A DNA stretch of 64,000 nucleotides. It comes from Diogma glabrata (Eukaryota > Arthropoda > Insecta > Diptera > Cylindrotomidae). The stretch is taken from the NCBI GenBank assembly GCA_963693315.1, contig OY856186.1:380077678-380141677 (forward strand), in the 5' to 3' direction. This document shows, one piece after another, positions 10,690-22,639 of this stretch (positions are counted from its first letter, which is position 1; each line of letters begins with the position of its first letter). The position numbers and the translations under genes were made by a program. The notes under the pieces are model-generated. The model searched no databases. It was not told where the DNA came from and was given only the letters and a program-made list of their open reading frames with translations.

Positions 10690-11197
10690 GAAATACTGAC
10701 ATTTTTTATGATTGCCTCAATTCAAACCGATTTCGACTATGTGTATCATATTGATGGTTATAATATAGCAACAACCAAATTAAAGCGTCCTGTTAGATCT
10801 TTTTGTTGATTTAACTACTGAAGATTCGCACAATCGTTAATAATGATAAATTCATAGCCTTTAATATACAGTCTAAATTTCTTAACGCTTAATGCTGCCG
10901 CGTATAGCATTCCAATTCAGTGATGTTATAATTTCTTTGAGACTGGTTTAACTTTCGCGAAAAGCAAGCAATGGGTTGATCGAATCTTTCTTCATCCTTA
11001 TGAAATAGAACACTACACACTCCACTCTTTGACGCATCACATTTAATATAGAAAGTGCGTTGAAAATTAGAATGTACCTGAATAGGAGCATAAGCCATTT
11101 TATTTTTGAAATCGTCAAATGCATTCTGACAGTCTGCAGACCATAGAAATTTGTTCTTATCGAGAAGATCGGTCAGCACAGAGGCACTAAAACAATT
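10690..11197 (-). pseudogene. Ty3/Gypsy reverse transcriptase-RNase H fragment
   Basis: On the minus strand the reading LTDLLDKNKFLWSADCQNAF, then the RNase H start FYIKCDASKSGVCSVLF, then PIACFSRKLNQSQRNYNITE matches the connection/RNase H region of Ty3-type pol. After ITELECY the frame shifts by an indel: AALSVKKFRLYIKGYEF and LNQQKDLTGRF continue the domain to roughly 10700. It is cut at its 5' side (11197) by the start of a dispersed repeat. No LTR, protease or integrase is nearby, so this is an orphan relic of about 0.5 kb. Confidence 0.8.
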
Positions 11198-11199
11198 TT

Positions 11200-12200
11200 T
11201 ACACTGAATTTTGCTCTTTTTTGACAACAACTCAAAAACTGTGCACCGCAAAATTCTAAAAAAAATTGCAAGGATTTCTAAATTAGGTGCTCTTTCAAAT
11301 GACACCTGCTTGGGTCACAAATGTTTTTTTACCCTCTCCACCCTCGTCTCCACCCCAAACACCCAGATACATAATTATTTGAGAATTTGCTATAATTTTC
11401 ATTCAAAATTTACCAAACTTCTTAGCTCTGTGAATTTGTACAAATTAGTCTGCCAATCAGTGTCGAAACGTAGGGGGGGACGGTCTGAATTTTGCAATTT
11501 TTTGACACTAACTCAAAAACTGTGCATCGCAAAATTCTAAACAAAATTGCAATGATTTTTACATTAGGTGTTCTTGTTCCCCTTCAAAACGTAGGAGAGT
11601 TGGGGGGGGGGCTACCGTCTGAATTTTACACTTTTTTAAAAGAAACTCAAAAACTGTGCACCGCAAAATTCTAAAAAAAATTGCAATGACTTCTAAATTA
11701 GGTGCTCTTTTAAATGACACCCCAATTGACCACGTTTTGAATAGTGTTTTTACCCCTTCCCATTTCCATCCCCTTAATATATGTAATTATGAATATATGA
11801 CACTTTTACATATTTTTTATTAAAAACTTACTAATTTTTCTATCATTCCAATAACATTTGAAGATTTTCGATCAGTTAGGTTCGGAGCTAATCGAGGTAA
11901 GAAAACTGTCATTATTCAAAATTATACAACAAATGGTGAGGTGTAAAATTCCAAAATAAATTTTTCAGGAATACTAAATGAAACCCTTTCATATGATACC
12001 CTACTTGAATCTATAAAAAATGTATTTTCTCAAAGGTCTCACATCGTAAACCTGCAGTAAACCAAACAAAAACAACTTTAGTTTCATTTATATCTGTCAT
12101 CTTATGTGGACAGGTTAGTTTTATAAGCACCTCAAATTTCAGGTCCATAGCGTTTTACTCTCACAAATAGAGTTCGTTATAAAAAACGGAACCCTAAAAA
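11200..12200 (+). repeat. Dispersed repeat A, copy 1
   Basis: A 1-kb repeat with internal tandem units, each starting near CTCAAAAACTGTGCA followed by CGCAAAATTCTAAA and a poly-purine/pyrimidine section (near 11229, 11511, 11646). A unique tail then ends ACGGAACCCTAAAAA at 12200. A full-length relative sits at 36155-37375 with the same order and the same final string. There are no terminal inverted repeats and no coding frame. The common right end suggests a defined mobile unit with a fixed 3' terminus; the class is unknown. Confidence 0.75.
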
Positions 12201-12690
12201 CTGTAGATGTTCCTTTTTCATGTGTAATTCATATATCAAAAATTCGTGTACCAACAAGAGCAAGACAGACATAGATTAGTTATAACTGATTTTGATTTGG
12301 GGTATGCAAATCTTTTTGTTTGTGAATAATTTGACATTATAATTATCAAGACATGAAATTGTGTATTACTAAATATTATCAGTTACCCTCTAGTAGAAAC
12401 TGATAGATGAATCAAACATTTAAGTAGCCTGTGGCGTGAAAAGTAGTACTTGTGACAATGAAACGTCTTTAATAATTGATATCATTGTGTGTTGTTTCTT
12501 CAGTAAAATTAAAAATCAGTTATTTCATTAATTTTTATCAACAGTTATTCTTAATATACATGTATACGACAGGTTTGGTGCATTAAAAAAGATATTTTAA
12601 AGAAACAACAACAAAACCATAATTTAACATTTAATTTTTATTCTTTATCCGGTTAACAAACTTATTGTACAACAAGAACTAACAAAAAAT

Positions 12691-13980
12691 CAGGGTTGTT
12701 AATATACACGTATAAATCGTATTATACGTTACAAGTATAACACGTAACGTATAAACCGTATAAAACGCATATAACGTATAAAACGTATAATATGATTTTG
12801 TTTTTGAAATTCATTCATAAAAATTTAAAAATACTTCTTACTTCAGATATTAATTATATTTTTAGTAAAAATATACATATTTTAGTAAAAATATAATTAC
12901 GTAGTTATAAATTATTCACAAATTTTATAATTTATAACAAAAACTATTTAAATTCTAGATGTTATTTGAATGCATATTTTTATACTTTATACGGAAGACT
13001 AAGTTAATGTACATTAAACTGGTTAATAATTTTTAATTCACTAGATTTGAATATTGAAAATTTTGAATTATATAGTAGAGATTTTTTTGAGCACTTAAAC
13101 TCAGCAATTAAATTATTTTTAAATTTTTCAACACGTATACTATATGATTTTCTTTCATTTTGATTCCAACATTTACTTAATGGGAAACATTTTGGATTAG
13201 AAACTTTTGGCTCCTGAACTAAAATTATTTGGCATCATGAAATGTTATTGAATATGTAAAATATCGTTCAATCAAACTTTAGCTCCTCCCATCTAATAAG
13301 AACAGCTGGGAAATATTATGTTGTTGCAGAATAAATGTCGTTTTTTTCATAGCAGTTAGGGAAATTATTAGAGATTATTAGAGAGATGGCTTTACAAAAT
13401 TTTGTTGTGTGGATCCGGGTTGCACCACTTCCAATTAATAGACACAGTTTGAAAATAACAGGTTCTTGTAGGTCAAATCTTCTTTTTATACAAAAGCTGT
13501 AATAGTTAAAATATGTATTTACGTCAAACGAAAAAGTTTAGTGAGAAGTTTATTGAGTAAATTCAATTTTGGTCATTGATGAATAATAGGTATGGTTGGA
13601 AATGTCAAATTATTGCAGACTAAATTTGTTTTGAAAACAAATAATTATATTTTAAAAAGAAGCATTTACGTTAAATGTGGAAGTTTTCTGAACTAATAGG
13701 AATAGTTAGGTAAGAAATTATCACGACGACGCTATATCTTCTAAAGCAACTGTTCCTATTAGTCCCGAAATCTAGGCTTTATACATATTAAATATCACGA
13801 GTACGATAAATAATACGCCCGCGATAATGTTATATAAATGTATTTTTATTTATTAAGGATTTTACATTTATACGGTATAAAACGTAAATAATTGGGTGTT
13901 TTATACTGTACGTTTTATACGTTTTATACGTACGTATAATACGTGTTTCATACGTTACCGTATTATACGTTACAACCCTG
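12691..13980. mobile_element. Non-autonomous hAT-type element, 1.29 kb
   Basis: The ends are inverted and read CAGGGTTGT inward from both sides, followed by CGTATAAAACGTATAA-type repeats. The flanks carry CAAAAAAT (12683-12690) and CAAAAAAC (13981-13988), an 8-bp target duplication with one mismatch. CAGGG termini plus an 8-bp duplication are characteristic of hAT. The interior has no transposase-like frame, so mobility would have depended on an enzyme encoded elsewhere. Confidence 0.8.
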
Positions 13981-14310
13981 CAAAAAACAAGACAAATTTA
14001 ATAAGCTTGTTTGCTACATTACAGATTTTCATTATTACTATCTCCCTCCAACTAAATTTTTCAATCGTTTACTATCGTTTTATCCGATTATGCCAAATAA
14101 AGATAACAATTCAACCACTCAGCCAACAACGTTTTTGCTTTCATTAAATATTGAATAATTTTAAATAGAAGTGAAGCGTTCTGGTGTTTACAATGGTTTA
14201 TTTTCCAAACATCGATCTCAAAAGTTATCGAATCAAGCAACAAATATGTGGAATTATTGGTAAATATTTTAAATTAATATTATATATCTATCTAATATCA
14301 ATAAACCTGG

Positions 14311-14591
14311 GCATTCACATACATCAGAAACAGAAACTGAAACTGAAAACTATTCAAAATTCAAAACTCCATTATCAAAATTTAAAATAATAATTAATAT
14401 TATGTGACAGTTTCTGGTCATGTGACAGTTTCTGGAACAGAAACAATTAAATTTTAATTGTTTCTGTTTCAGACAAAACCGACGAATTTTTAGCTTCTGT
14501 TTCAGTTTCTAAATTCGGTTTCTGTTTCAGTTGCTGTCAAATTTGTATGAAATTCAGTTTCGGTTTCTGTTTCTGTTGTATGTGAATGCAC
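14311..14591 (+). mobile_element. MITE-like element, family 1, copy B
   Basis: A 281-bp element beginning GCATTCACATACATCAG and ending CTGTTGTATGTGAATGC, inverted copies of each other, with GAAAC/GTTTC-rich subterminal arms. The centre has the near-repeat GTGACAGTTTCTGG..CATGTGACAGTTTCTGG. It is the reverse-orientation relative of 48-315. Confidence 0.65.
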
Positions 14592-15319
14592 GGCTTAAAC
14601 AAGCAATAAATAAGAATTAAATATAAAATGAGATAAAAAAGTGTTAAGTTATTAATTTTTAAGCTATGTATATATGTAAAGTGGAAGATTATGCTTCTAC
14701 AATTTACATGTTTATAGAAACAACTTAATTAAAAGAAATTACCACAAACTCGTTAGCTTGTAAAAACCGTAAGCACTTAACGATTTATTGTAGTAAAGTT
14801 AACCTTGAAAGGAAAAACGTACGGTATTCAAAATGGGGGTCGCGAATCTATTATAAAAAACAAAATAAGAAATTTTGTTTATGAGATGAAACCGCGTTGT
14901 TTTTATATTGTTTTTTTTAATTAAAGTGAAAGCGAATTTACTTTTACAGTTATTCTTCAATTGTAGGTTAAAACGGAATGTGTTAATTACTTCGGTCTGA
15001 AAGACCTAAGTATTGCGTTCGTGAGCCAAAAGTGAAATTCTTACCCCCACTTTTTTTGGCATTGCTCGACGTTTTGGGACCTTCTGGCCCGACCGTCACC
15101 GGCCGTCCGTCATTACCTACGCTGAAGGGATAACCGCTGGAGGGATTTAAAACATTTTTTTCTACAAATAGGTATACTCACGGGACAGGTCCGATATGAC
15201 GCTGTGTTCGATAACCGTACCGGAAGTGTGTCAAAAAATCATTAAGTGTGTCAAAAACAGCAAATTTTCATATTTTCGGCTTAAAAAACGTTCATTTTAA
15301 GTGATTACGAGTAGGAGCA
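14592..15319. other. Non-coding stretch
   Basis: No gene is seen. A small hairpin ACTTCGGTCT..AGACCTAAGT lies at about 14991-15013, and a locally GC-richer patch at 15070-15140. Neither matches a known RNA. Confidence 0.5.
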
Positions 15320-16235
15320 TTGAATTTGGAGAAATCTTAATGGTAGGGATTGGTATGTGAGATCAAAAACTAGATAATTGCATTATAAGTTTGTCAAAAA
15401 ATGTTGTCAAGTGTGTCAAAAGAAAGATTTTTATTTATTTTTTTACCCAATTTTTTGGAAAAAAATTAAATTAATTATTTGTTTGAAATGAAATTTTATT
15501 ATTATTATTGAGAATTATGGCATTATAAGTTTGTCAAAAAAATGTTGTCAAGTGTGTCAAAAGAAAGATTTTTAATTATTTTTTACCCAAATTTTTGGAA
15601 AAAAATAAAATTAATAATTTGTATAACATGAAATTATATTATTATTATAGAGAATTATGGCATTATAAGTTTGTCAAAAAATAGTGTCAAATGTGTCAAA
15701 AATGATTTCATTTATTTTTTAGCCAATTTTTTGGAAAAAAAAATGTTGTTGTTTTTATGACGTAAATGTAATTGAAAATGAAATTGGACATGGAAATTTT
15801 TGAATTTGTTATAGTTTTTGAAATATTTTTGGAATTTTGAAAAAAGTTTGTATATTTGATTTTGTAATAATTTTTGCAATATTTTCGAATTTCGGAAAAA
15901 GTTTCAATATTTGATTTTGTAAGAATTTTTGGAATATTTTTAGAATTTTGAAAAATTTAAAATTTTTGATTTTATTATAATTTTTGGAAGTTTGAAAAGT
16001 TTCAATTTTTGATTTTGTAATGATTTTTGCAATATTTTTAAACATCTGGAAAATTTTGAATTTTTAAGAATTTTTGGATTATTATTGGAATTTAGAAAAG
16101 TTTAAATATTTGATTTTATTCTAATTTTTGGAATTTTGAAAAAATTTTATTTTATTTAATATTTACAATATTTTTGGAATTTTGAAAGATATATGAATTT
16201 GTGATTTTGTAATATTTTCTCGAAACGCTAAATGG
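15320..16235 (+). repeat. Dispersed repeat B, copy 1, with internal tandem units
   Basis: Three tandem units of about 145 bp (from about 15385 to 15740) each contain GGCATTATAAGTTTGTCAAA and AGTGTGTCAAAAG. They are followed by a 450-bp section of degenerate TTTTTGGAATTTTGAAAA-type units that produces a spurious repetitive reading frame on the minus strand. A related copy lies inverted at 62300-62945, including the shared boundary string ATTGGACATGGAA. It is non-coding. Confidence 0.65.
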
Positions 16236-18690
16236 AGAGGTTTTTGAGTAGTTTGCTGAGTGTATCATCTTTTCACTAAATTATGTTAATTTATGATCTG
16301 TTATAATTTTCCGACATCGTATAGATGTGTACTGGAGCGCTGTTTCGTTGAACATCAACGAAGTGACTAAGCAGATCGCGTACCTAGATTAGATTATTCA
16401 AATGCTACGGTCTAGCGGCAGTATTGAGTTCGAGTTGTAAATTCTGCTACTCCAGCACAAATACGGAAACGTACGCGAATTACGTGATTTAAGCAGAAAT
16501 AGAAAAAAGCAAACAAGTGAAAACAAATTGAGACCCTGGCGACCCCGTTGGCGAAAGAACCGCGATCAGCACGTTCAACCCCACATCTACTCACACATTC
16601 ACACGCTCACGTACTCTATTCACTCCTTCATTTACACACTAAAGTTCCCATTCATGGAACGATTTTGATGAAACTGATACATGGTCTTTACTTGTACCCG
16701 AAATTACTAATTAACTTTTATGCGCTGTTGAACAAAGGAGTGAAGAAGGCGAAAAGAAATAGAAGCGAATCAACTACTCTCTGTGGAAAAAAATACATCG
16801 ATAGACAAATGAGACATGCCAATAGAAGTACTAAAACAAAACCTAATCTATCTAATTATAAATTAAAATCAAATAAACTATGCCGTGTCCATCAAGAAAA
16901 ATTAAAGTAAAATGTTTATTGTTTTTATTTTACAACTTAAAACTGACGTTTTTTTTTTAATTAAGTAGCTCGATTTTTATGAATGGTTTTAGAGCTGTCC
17001 CAGATCAAATTATCTATATTAATTAGTAGATTATATAAAATATTGGTGGATACGTTTATGGCACAACCTATTTTTTTATGTTTAACGATATCGCCGGTAC
17101 ATCTTAACGTAACCTGTTGTATAAGAAATTTTATTGTTTTAAATTATTGATGATTTATCAATGTTATTGAAAATGTTAACAATAAGTTTTGATCATAAAA
17201 CTTATTCACATCATAGCCCTAACATTAAACTTTGGCATAAAAAAAAACAAAATATTTCATTTTTACGAAAATTTGAATCGATCTGATATTTTTGTTACAT
17301 TTTAAACCCGCGTAATTTTAGTTCAGCGAAGCAGTAAATGTTAATAGACCGCGTTGCATAGAAGTGCAACGAACTGCGAGGGTGAAAGATTAATTTTAAA
17401 AAATTTCGAAAACATTTTACAAAAATTCCTGGTACGCACCTTTGATCCGGCTCTCTGGTAGACAAATTCAGCAAACTGCCCCATGTTCATATTACAACAT
17501 CGCTGTATAAAAAATTCTGATCCAAGCCGGAAACGGCGTTAAAATATTATAGCCCAAAACAAAATGGTTGTTACGAAAGCACCACAAAAAAAACAAATAT
17601 TGGCACTCCTAATGTATGTGCAGGTCGTGGCCAAGTAATCCAGGTAAATTATTACAGCTGAACTAATAAACTGCCTCTCCCGTTTTATAGATTTAATTCA
17701 ATTCTTACAACACAGCATGAAAACAACCATGGATAACGAATGATATAATTTTGCTATTTATTGTGATCGTTCTTTATATAAATCCTACTCAAATCCACGC
17801 TAAGTTTACGTGCATTGATTCATTAATAGTGGATTAGCAGTCCTTTCATTAAATTATTTCTTTAATTGGTATACAAATTACAATAATAGCTTCACTCAAC
17901 TTATTTTCATATAAATATTAATTAATTAGTGGGTAGATTTGTAATTATACACAATACATTATAATTACACAGTAAGTTAAATGTACACAATAATTTAGAT
18001 TCACACAAATAAATTACTTATACACAATAAATTAGTTTAAAACATTAATTATTTTTTTCTTCCAAAACATTCAATTATTAACTTCCCGATATGGGAAGTT
18101 ATTGTTTTTGGGTCGATTTTCGAAATCGGAATTTTTATATCTTTACGTTTCATGACCTCCTGAAGCTGTTTAGACTATTTTTAGCTGACAGTCTGTATGT
18201 GTGTGTGTGTGTGTATGTATGTATGTTTGTATTTATCGCTGTATGTAGACTAATTTTTGCCCAACGCTTTCTGAACAACGGATGGCTCGATTTTAACGAA
18301 AATGGTTGCAATCGATGTATCTTGGTGTAACTTAGAGCCCAGTCCTTTTCTAGCGAAAATAAATCATTTGTTTTTTAGTAGTTTCCAAAAAACTGAAAAT
18401 CATCTCTTGCAAATATCATGAGATTAAATAATGCTATCAAGATCATAAAACGTCCATATTGTTTGTCATCATGTCAGCCATTTATAATGACATTTGTATA
18501 AACAATTGCTATCTTAGTTTTTGAGTTTTTTAAGAAAATGTGAAAAAACTACTTGTTGTTTTCGTTTCGCAAACGCATGATATCTAGATAAAACTTTGGT
18601 ATTTAAATTAGCTGCAGACGCATACGGACTTACTTGAATATCGAAGATCTGAGTTATTTTCGAAATTTGACAAAAAGTTCAGAGGTTAGT
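16236..18690. other. Non-coding stretch with a GT microsatellite
   Basis: No gene is supported. A TGGCGACCCCGTTGG string at about 16540 resembles an LTR-element primer-binding site, but no LTR pair or pol is near it. At 18078-18105 the inverted string AACTTCCC..GGGAAGTT occurs. A (GT)n plus GTAT tract lies at about 18197-18230. A 120-codon frame at 16548-16910 is low-complexity and unrecognised. Confidence 0.45.
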
Positions 18691-18699
18691 GAGTGGATC

Positions 18700-18935
18700 A
18701 CTTGGTCAACTGTTCATTTGAAACTTCAATAACACTCATTTCTGAGATTTAATTTGGTTGAAACATAGTGCATTGTGTATGACGAGGTAGGTTCAAATCT
18801 CAACCGAAACACGAAAAATGTAAACTGGAGTTTTTGCTGAGAAACTTCAAACTATAACTTTGAATTGAAAAAATTCCAAGTACATCTTTACTTACTTGAG
18901 TTTAATTGTTCTCAAAAAATTCAATAGTGCATAAA
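18700..18935 (+). mobile_element. tRNA-derived SINE, copy 1 (degenerate head)
   Basis: It contains GACGAGGTAGGTTCAAATC, a pol III B-box-like string, followed by CCGAAACACGAAAAATG, a body with GAGAAACTTCAAAC, and the tail TTACTTACTTGAGTTTAATT. The same order occurs on the minus strand at 37596-37825, where the A-box region is also preserved. Here the A-box region is replaced or deleted. Confidence 0.6.
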
Positions 18936-20469
18936 GTTTTTGTAATGTTTATAAAATCACTTCCAGTTTTTCACTTTCGGTGGGGTATCTTATTTTTAAT
19001 CTTTCTTTTAATGATATCACAACAGCAGCCTACAGTTGTGAAGTGTTTTTTACTAATCTTTGATAAAACGTTTCAGTTAATGTGAGAAAAATTAATTAGC
19101 AAGTCGGGTATCTTGTACAAAGTGGTCGGTATCTATCAAACAAATGCTGATTTTTTAACCGACCAATAGGTTGACATTTCGTTTGTGTTAAATATATGTG
19201 CAATGAAAATCTTTTTTCCAGTGTAACCAAAAGATGAAATGACGATCAATTGTAAGTCTTAGAAAGAGAACTTCAATTTATTAAAGTTTTAAGAAAATAT
19301 CTTTATGTTTCCTATTTAACTTATTGGGAAGTTCTTGGCGTGGCCGCTATGGTCACACCCAACCCTATTAGTTATTTTCTTTGTTTGGGTTTACTTTTAC
19401 TTTCATAAAGAAGCAAAAGACTTTTTGATTATTATTAGCTTATCATAAAAAAATTGGTTTCGTTTCCTTATTGTTTGAAAAATTATTTTAGAAGAAGTTA
19501 ACATGGCAAAACAACAGAGACTTTTTTTAACCAATAAATCTTTTTACTTCTAGATGTCAATCAACACAAAAAATAGCTGTTCATTTTGTTTTTGTCAGAT
19601 TATCGAAAAAAAGTCACAATAGGCTGATTAACAACATATGCGTTTACATAGGTAGTAAACGTTTTTTTTTGTTTTAATTACTGAGGCGGCACAAACAGAT
19701 AGAATCTTTGCTTTAAATTGTAACTAATAAAATTAAGGTCACGAATATATAAATTTAAAAATTTATTTTTGTTGTTTTCTTTTTTTTTTCTTACTGAACT
19801 TTCTAATAACGTTATCTTAATGCAATACCGATTTGACCACTCGCACTAATAAAAAAAAATGTTTTATTTTATGGAAATTGTACTCCTGAGTTAAAAAAAA
19901 TGAATTCAATAAAAGAAAGAAAACATTTTAGTGATGTACGTGCGAAAATTTTCGAAAATGAACAAGAGGCCGAAGCTATCAATCGCGTTCCCTTTATAGT
20001 CTGTTAACGTCGTTTTCCAGCAATAACGAATCGTTAAGGCCGTTACTTGGGAAATTTTATTTCCTTTTCGATAACTATTGTAGCCATAAAAAAATTGGTA
20101 CAATTAATTGGTACAATTAATTGGTGTTAACAATTGGAAAAGAATTTAAAAAAAAATGATTACAAAATGATTTTAAGAAATTATATTCAACAAAAAAAGG
20201 AAATCAGAAACAACCTTAAAAGTTCATGACAGTGCAGCAACCGATCATATTCTAATTCAAAGACATTGCCCACTGTTTTATGACAAATTTTTAATCAGGA
20301 AGAAGATTATGAATTGAATGCAAAAAGCTATGTTTGACAAACAAAAGGAGAATAACTACAAAAGTTTCTGCTTTTTCGATTTCAATACGTATGGACAAGC
20401 AGGGCGAGTCTCAATTTCAAAAATGGTTTACTAGCCTTTTACGATTACGAAATCGAATCCTAGCTTCGT
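18936..20469. other. Non-coding stretch
   Basis: No gene is supported. There is a small direct duplication TGGTACAATTAAT at about 20096-20122. A GGGAAGTT string near 19329 echoes the one at about 18090, so 18078-19345 may be one dispersed element; this is not proven. Confidence 0.45.
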
Positions 20470-20665
20470 AACGGATGTTTCGTGTTAGTTTTGTAATAAT
20501 TTTCTAAACAGAGATACTTGTACTTTAACAAAGAGTTATGTTTGATATACATCGCTGCCAGAAACTAAAAACCATGTCCTCATAAAAGTTTTTTGCCGAA
20601 AACCATATCAAAATCCTTAACCAAGACCGAAGTCTTGATATCTCAGAGCTGTGAGATTTCAGCCC
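20470..20665 (+). repeat. Dispersed repeat C, copy 1
   Basis: The sequence from GGATGTTTCGTGTTAG to CAAGACCGAAGTCTTGATAT recurs inverted at about 62060-62245 with the same internal order (ACTTGTAC, CATCGCTG, TTTTTTGCCGAAAACCATAT). It is non-coding. It contains the small palindrome AAGACCGAAGTCTT. Confidence 0.65.
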
Positions 20666-20830
20666 CTCCATATTTTATTCTTACGTTTCTTTTTTAAAGT
20701 ATGAAGAAATAAACTAGTTATGACGCAGCTTTGTATATTTATATATAGTATCTTGTGTCAAGCCACTTTTTTTTTATACAGATGCTGTATATATTTTTGT
20801 TCTGGAAATAAATGATCTGTTGTTTTTTTG

Positions 20831-21604
20831 TCAATAAGAAAAACCTATTAGGTTATGGGTCCACCTGAATTTAATCTGTAATTGACAAAAAGAAAAAATA
20901 TATTTTTTAATAAACTTTAATAGTGACAAGTTTAATAGTGTTATTGACAAGTTTAAGCTGTTGTGGCCAAATTGGAAGGTAATAGTACCTAAAACATTTC
21001 TCTTTAGACTTATGTATAATTGGTTTGATTGAAAGTGCCCGCACTTATCCACAATTGGTTTGAAAAACAGTTTATTTAAAATTGTGTTCTTCATAAACTT
21101 CCATTTAAAACTTAAAGAAAATATAATTGCTGATTCATCGAATAATGATTTAAACCATTTCATTGATAAATATATATTATTTTTAATATATTCGTGAGCC
21201 GGTTGAACAAAATATTTATCTTGTTTCCCTATACTTTTACGAGTATAACTTACATTAGCTATAGAAATTAAGAACCACGAAAATAATCTAACAAAATTTT
21301 CTGCGATTTTAAATGACATGTGAATGATTTTAAATGAAATGAAATGTGAGTTTGATGTGCGATTGTTACTCAATTTAATTTGATTTTTTGAAAAAGGCTG
21401 CTGTAAATATTTTAGCCTACTTTTAGAAAGAGATTTCGAATTAACACTTTTTGAGCGCGGAATGTTTTTTTCATTTACTAAAAAGTTCACATCCGATGCC
21501 ATAATAGAACCTTTGGATTTGGTTGTTTCATAGTCATCATTATAGTAGAATTTTTTTGCCAGTGAACACGAAATTTGTTTGTTATGCGCATATTGTTTGC
21601 ACAT
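20831..21604 (-). CDS. Unrecognised 257-codon open frame
   Basis: An open frame beginning MCKQYAHNKQ, Lys/Ser/Phe-rich, with no domain I recognise. Its C-terminal part (GTITFQFGHNSLNLS) is the translation of a minus-strand string CTTCCAATTTGGCCACAACA. That string closely resembles the CTTCCAACTTGGCCACAACA found beside the LTR primer site at 28880-28910. Part of the frame is therefore probably LTR-type repeat and not a host gene. It is listed for completeness; function unknown. Confidence 0.2.
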   Translation of the reverse strand: MCKQYAHNKQISCSLAKKFYYNDDYETTKSKGSIMASDVNFLVNEKNIPRSKSVNSKSLSKSRLKYLQQPFSKNQIKLSNNRTSNSHFISFKIIHMSFKIAENFVRLFSWFLISIANVSYTRKSIGKQDKYFVQPAHEYIKNNIYLSMKWFKSLFDESAIIFSLSFKWKFMKNTILNKLFFKPIVDKCGHFQSNQLYISLKRNVLGTITFQFGHNSLNLSITLLNLSLLKFIKKYIFSFCQLQIKFRWTHNLIGFSY

Positions 21605-22141
21605 TCTGTGTCTCGATTAAAATATTAAAAACCTATATTGGGATCCCATTGAAATGGACAAAAAAAACGCATAAAATTAATAAATTACTATTGAAATTCA
21701 ACCAATTATAATAGAAAATCAAAAACTAGTAAAAATATTAATTATTGCCTACAAACAATGTAAAAAAAATTTTGATAATTAAAAATAATTATAATAATAA
21801 TAACGACGCCTATGTAAACAAATATCACAACAAACAAATGGTACGAACTAGAAGTAGAAATTTAACTAATATAATTGTTTTGAAAACAAACTTATCCCAA
21901 AATAAATAATACATCTCTGTTTTACTTTTTGTCTCATCTTTTATCTCTTACTGCGTCCTATCTGTCAAAAATTCGCTGGCAAAAAAATTCTACTATACCT
22001 TGCTGACAGTGATTTTACTTTATCTTTAAATATTGCTGATGTTTTTCCGTCTTATTTTTTGTAATCACAGGTTTTTTATTATTTTTCATTGATTGTTGAT
22101 TCCTATCTAAGTCAGATTTTAATTGTAATTTCTTTTGTTTT
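21605..22141. other. Non-coding AT-rich stretch
   Basis: No gene, repeat boundary or RNA is seen. Confidence 0.4.
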
Positions 22142-22639
22142 TTAACCGACTTCCAAAAAGAAGGAGGTTCTGTGTTTCACTGTAGGGGTTTTTTTTATGT
22201 ATGTCCACCGATTTCTCAAAAACGGCTCGTTCGATTTGGATGATTTAAATTGTGTTCTATTTGGGTTTATTCACAGAGGGTCAAATAATTTTTTTTATGA
22301 TGTGAAAAATACCGTTATTCAGAAAATTGAAAAAAACCATATTTTTTATGCATTTTCGTTGATTTCGTCAAAACATATTAATCTGTTTGTTTGTTGTGGG
22401 CAGTATTATATTGCTATACTTGTCGAGGTTATCGTAAATAATTTTCTGTGACGTGTAATGTGTATGCCGTTTGTGCAAAAAATCATAAAACCATAATTAA
22501 TAGATTGTCACTGATGAAAGTTTTTTCCGGTATTTGCTTTATGACTTCACTAAAAATAAAAAAATTAAAAAACCGTTTTGAAAAGAAATAGAACCGACTT
22601 CAGAAAAAAACAAAAGAGGCACAAACAAGTGAAACTCAA

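Noticed and set aside
15060..15140. GC-rich patch as rRNA or snRNA
   Set aside because: No match to conserved rRNA or snRNA motifs that I recognise.
15809..16045. 78-codon minus-strand frame rich in Lys, Ile and Phe
   Set aside because: A product of degenerate TTTTGGAATTTTGAAA repeat units of repeat B.
16536..16555. TGGCGACCCCGTTGG as an LTR-retrotransposon primer site
   Set aside because: No LTR pair, gag or pol is near; the string alone is weak.
16548..16910. 120-codon frame MAKEPRSARS..
   Set aside because: Low-complexity composition with no recognisable domain, splice context or conservation evidence; insufficient to call a gene.
18091..18330. 79-codon frame with VCVCVYVC
   Set aside because: It spans a GT microsatellite and has no domain.
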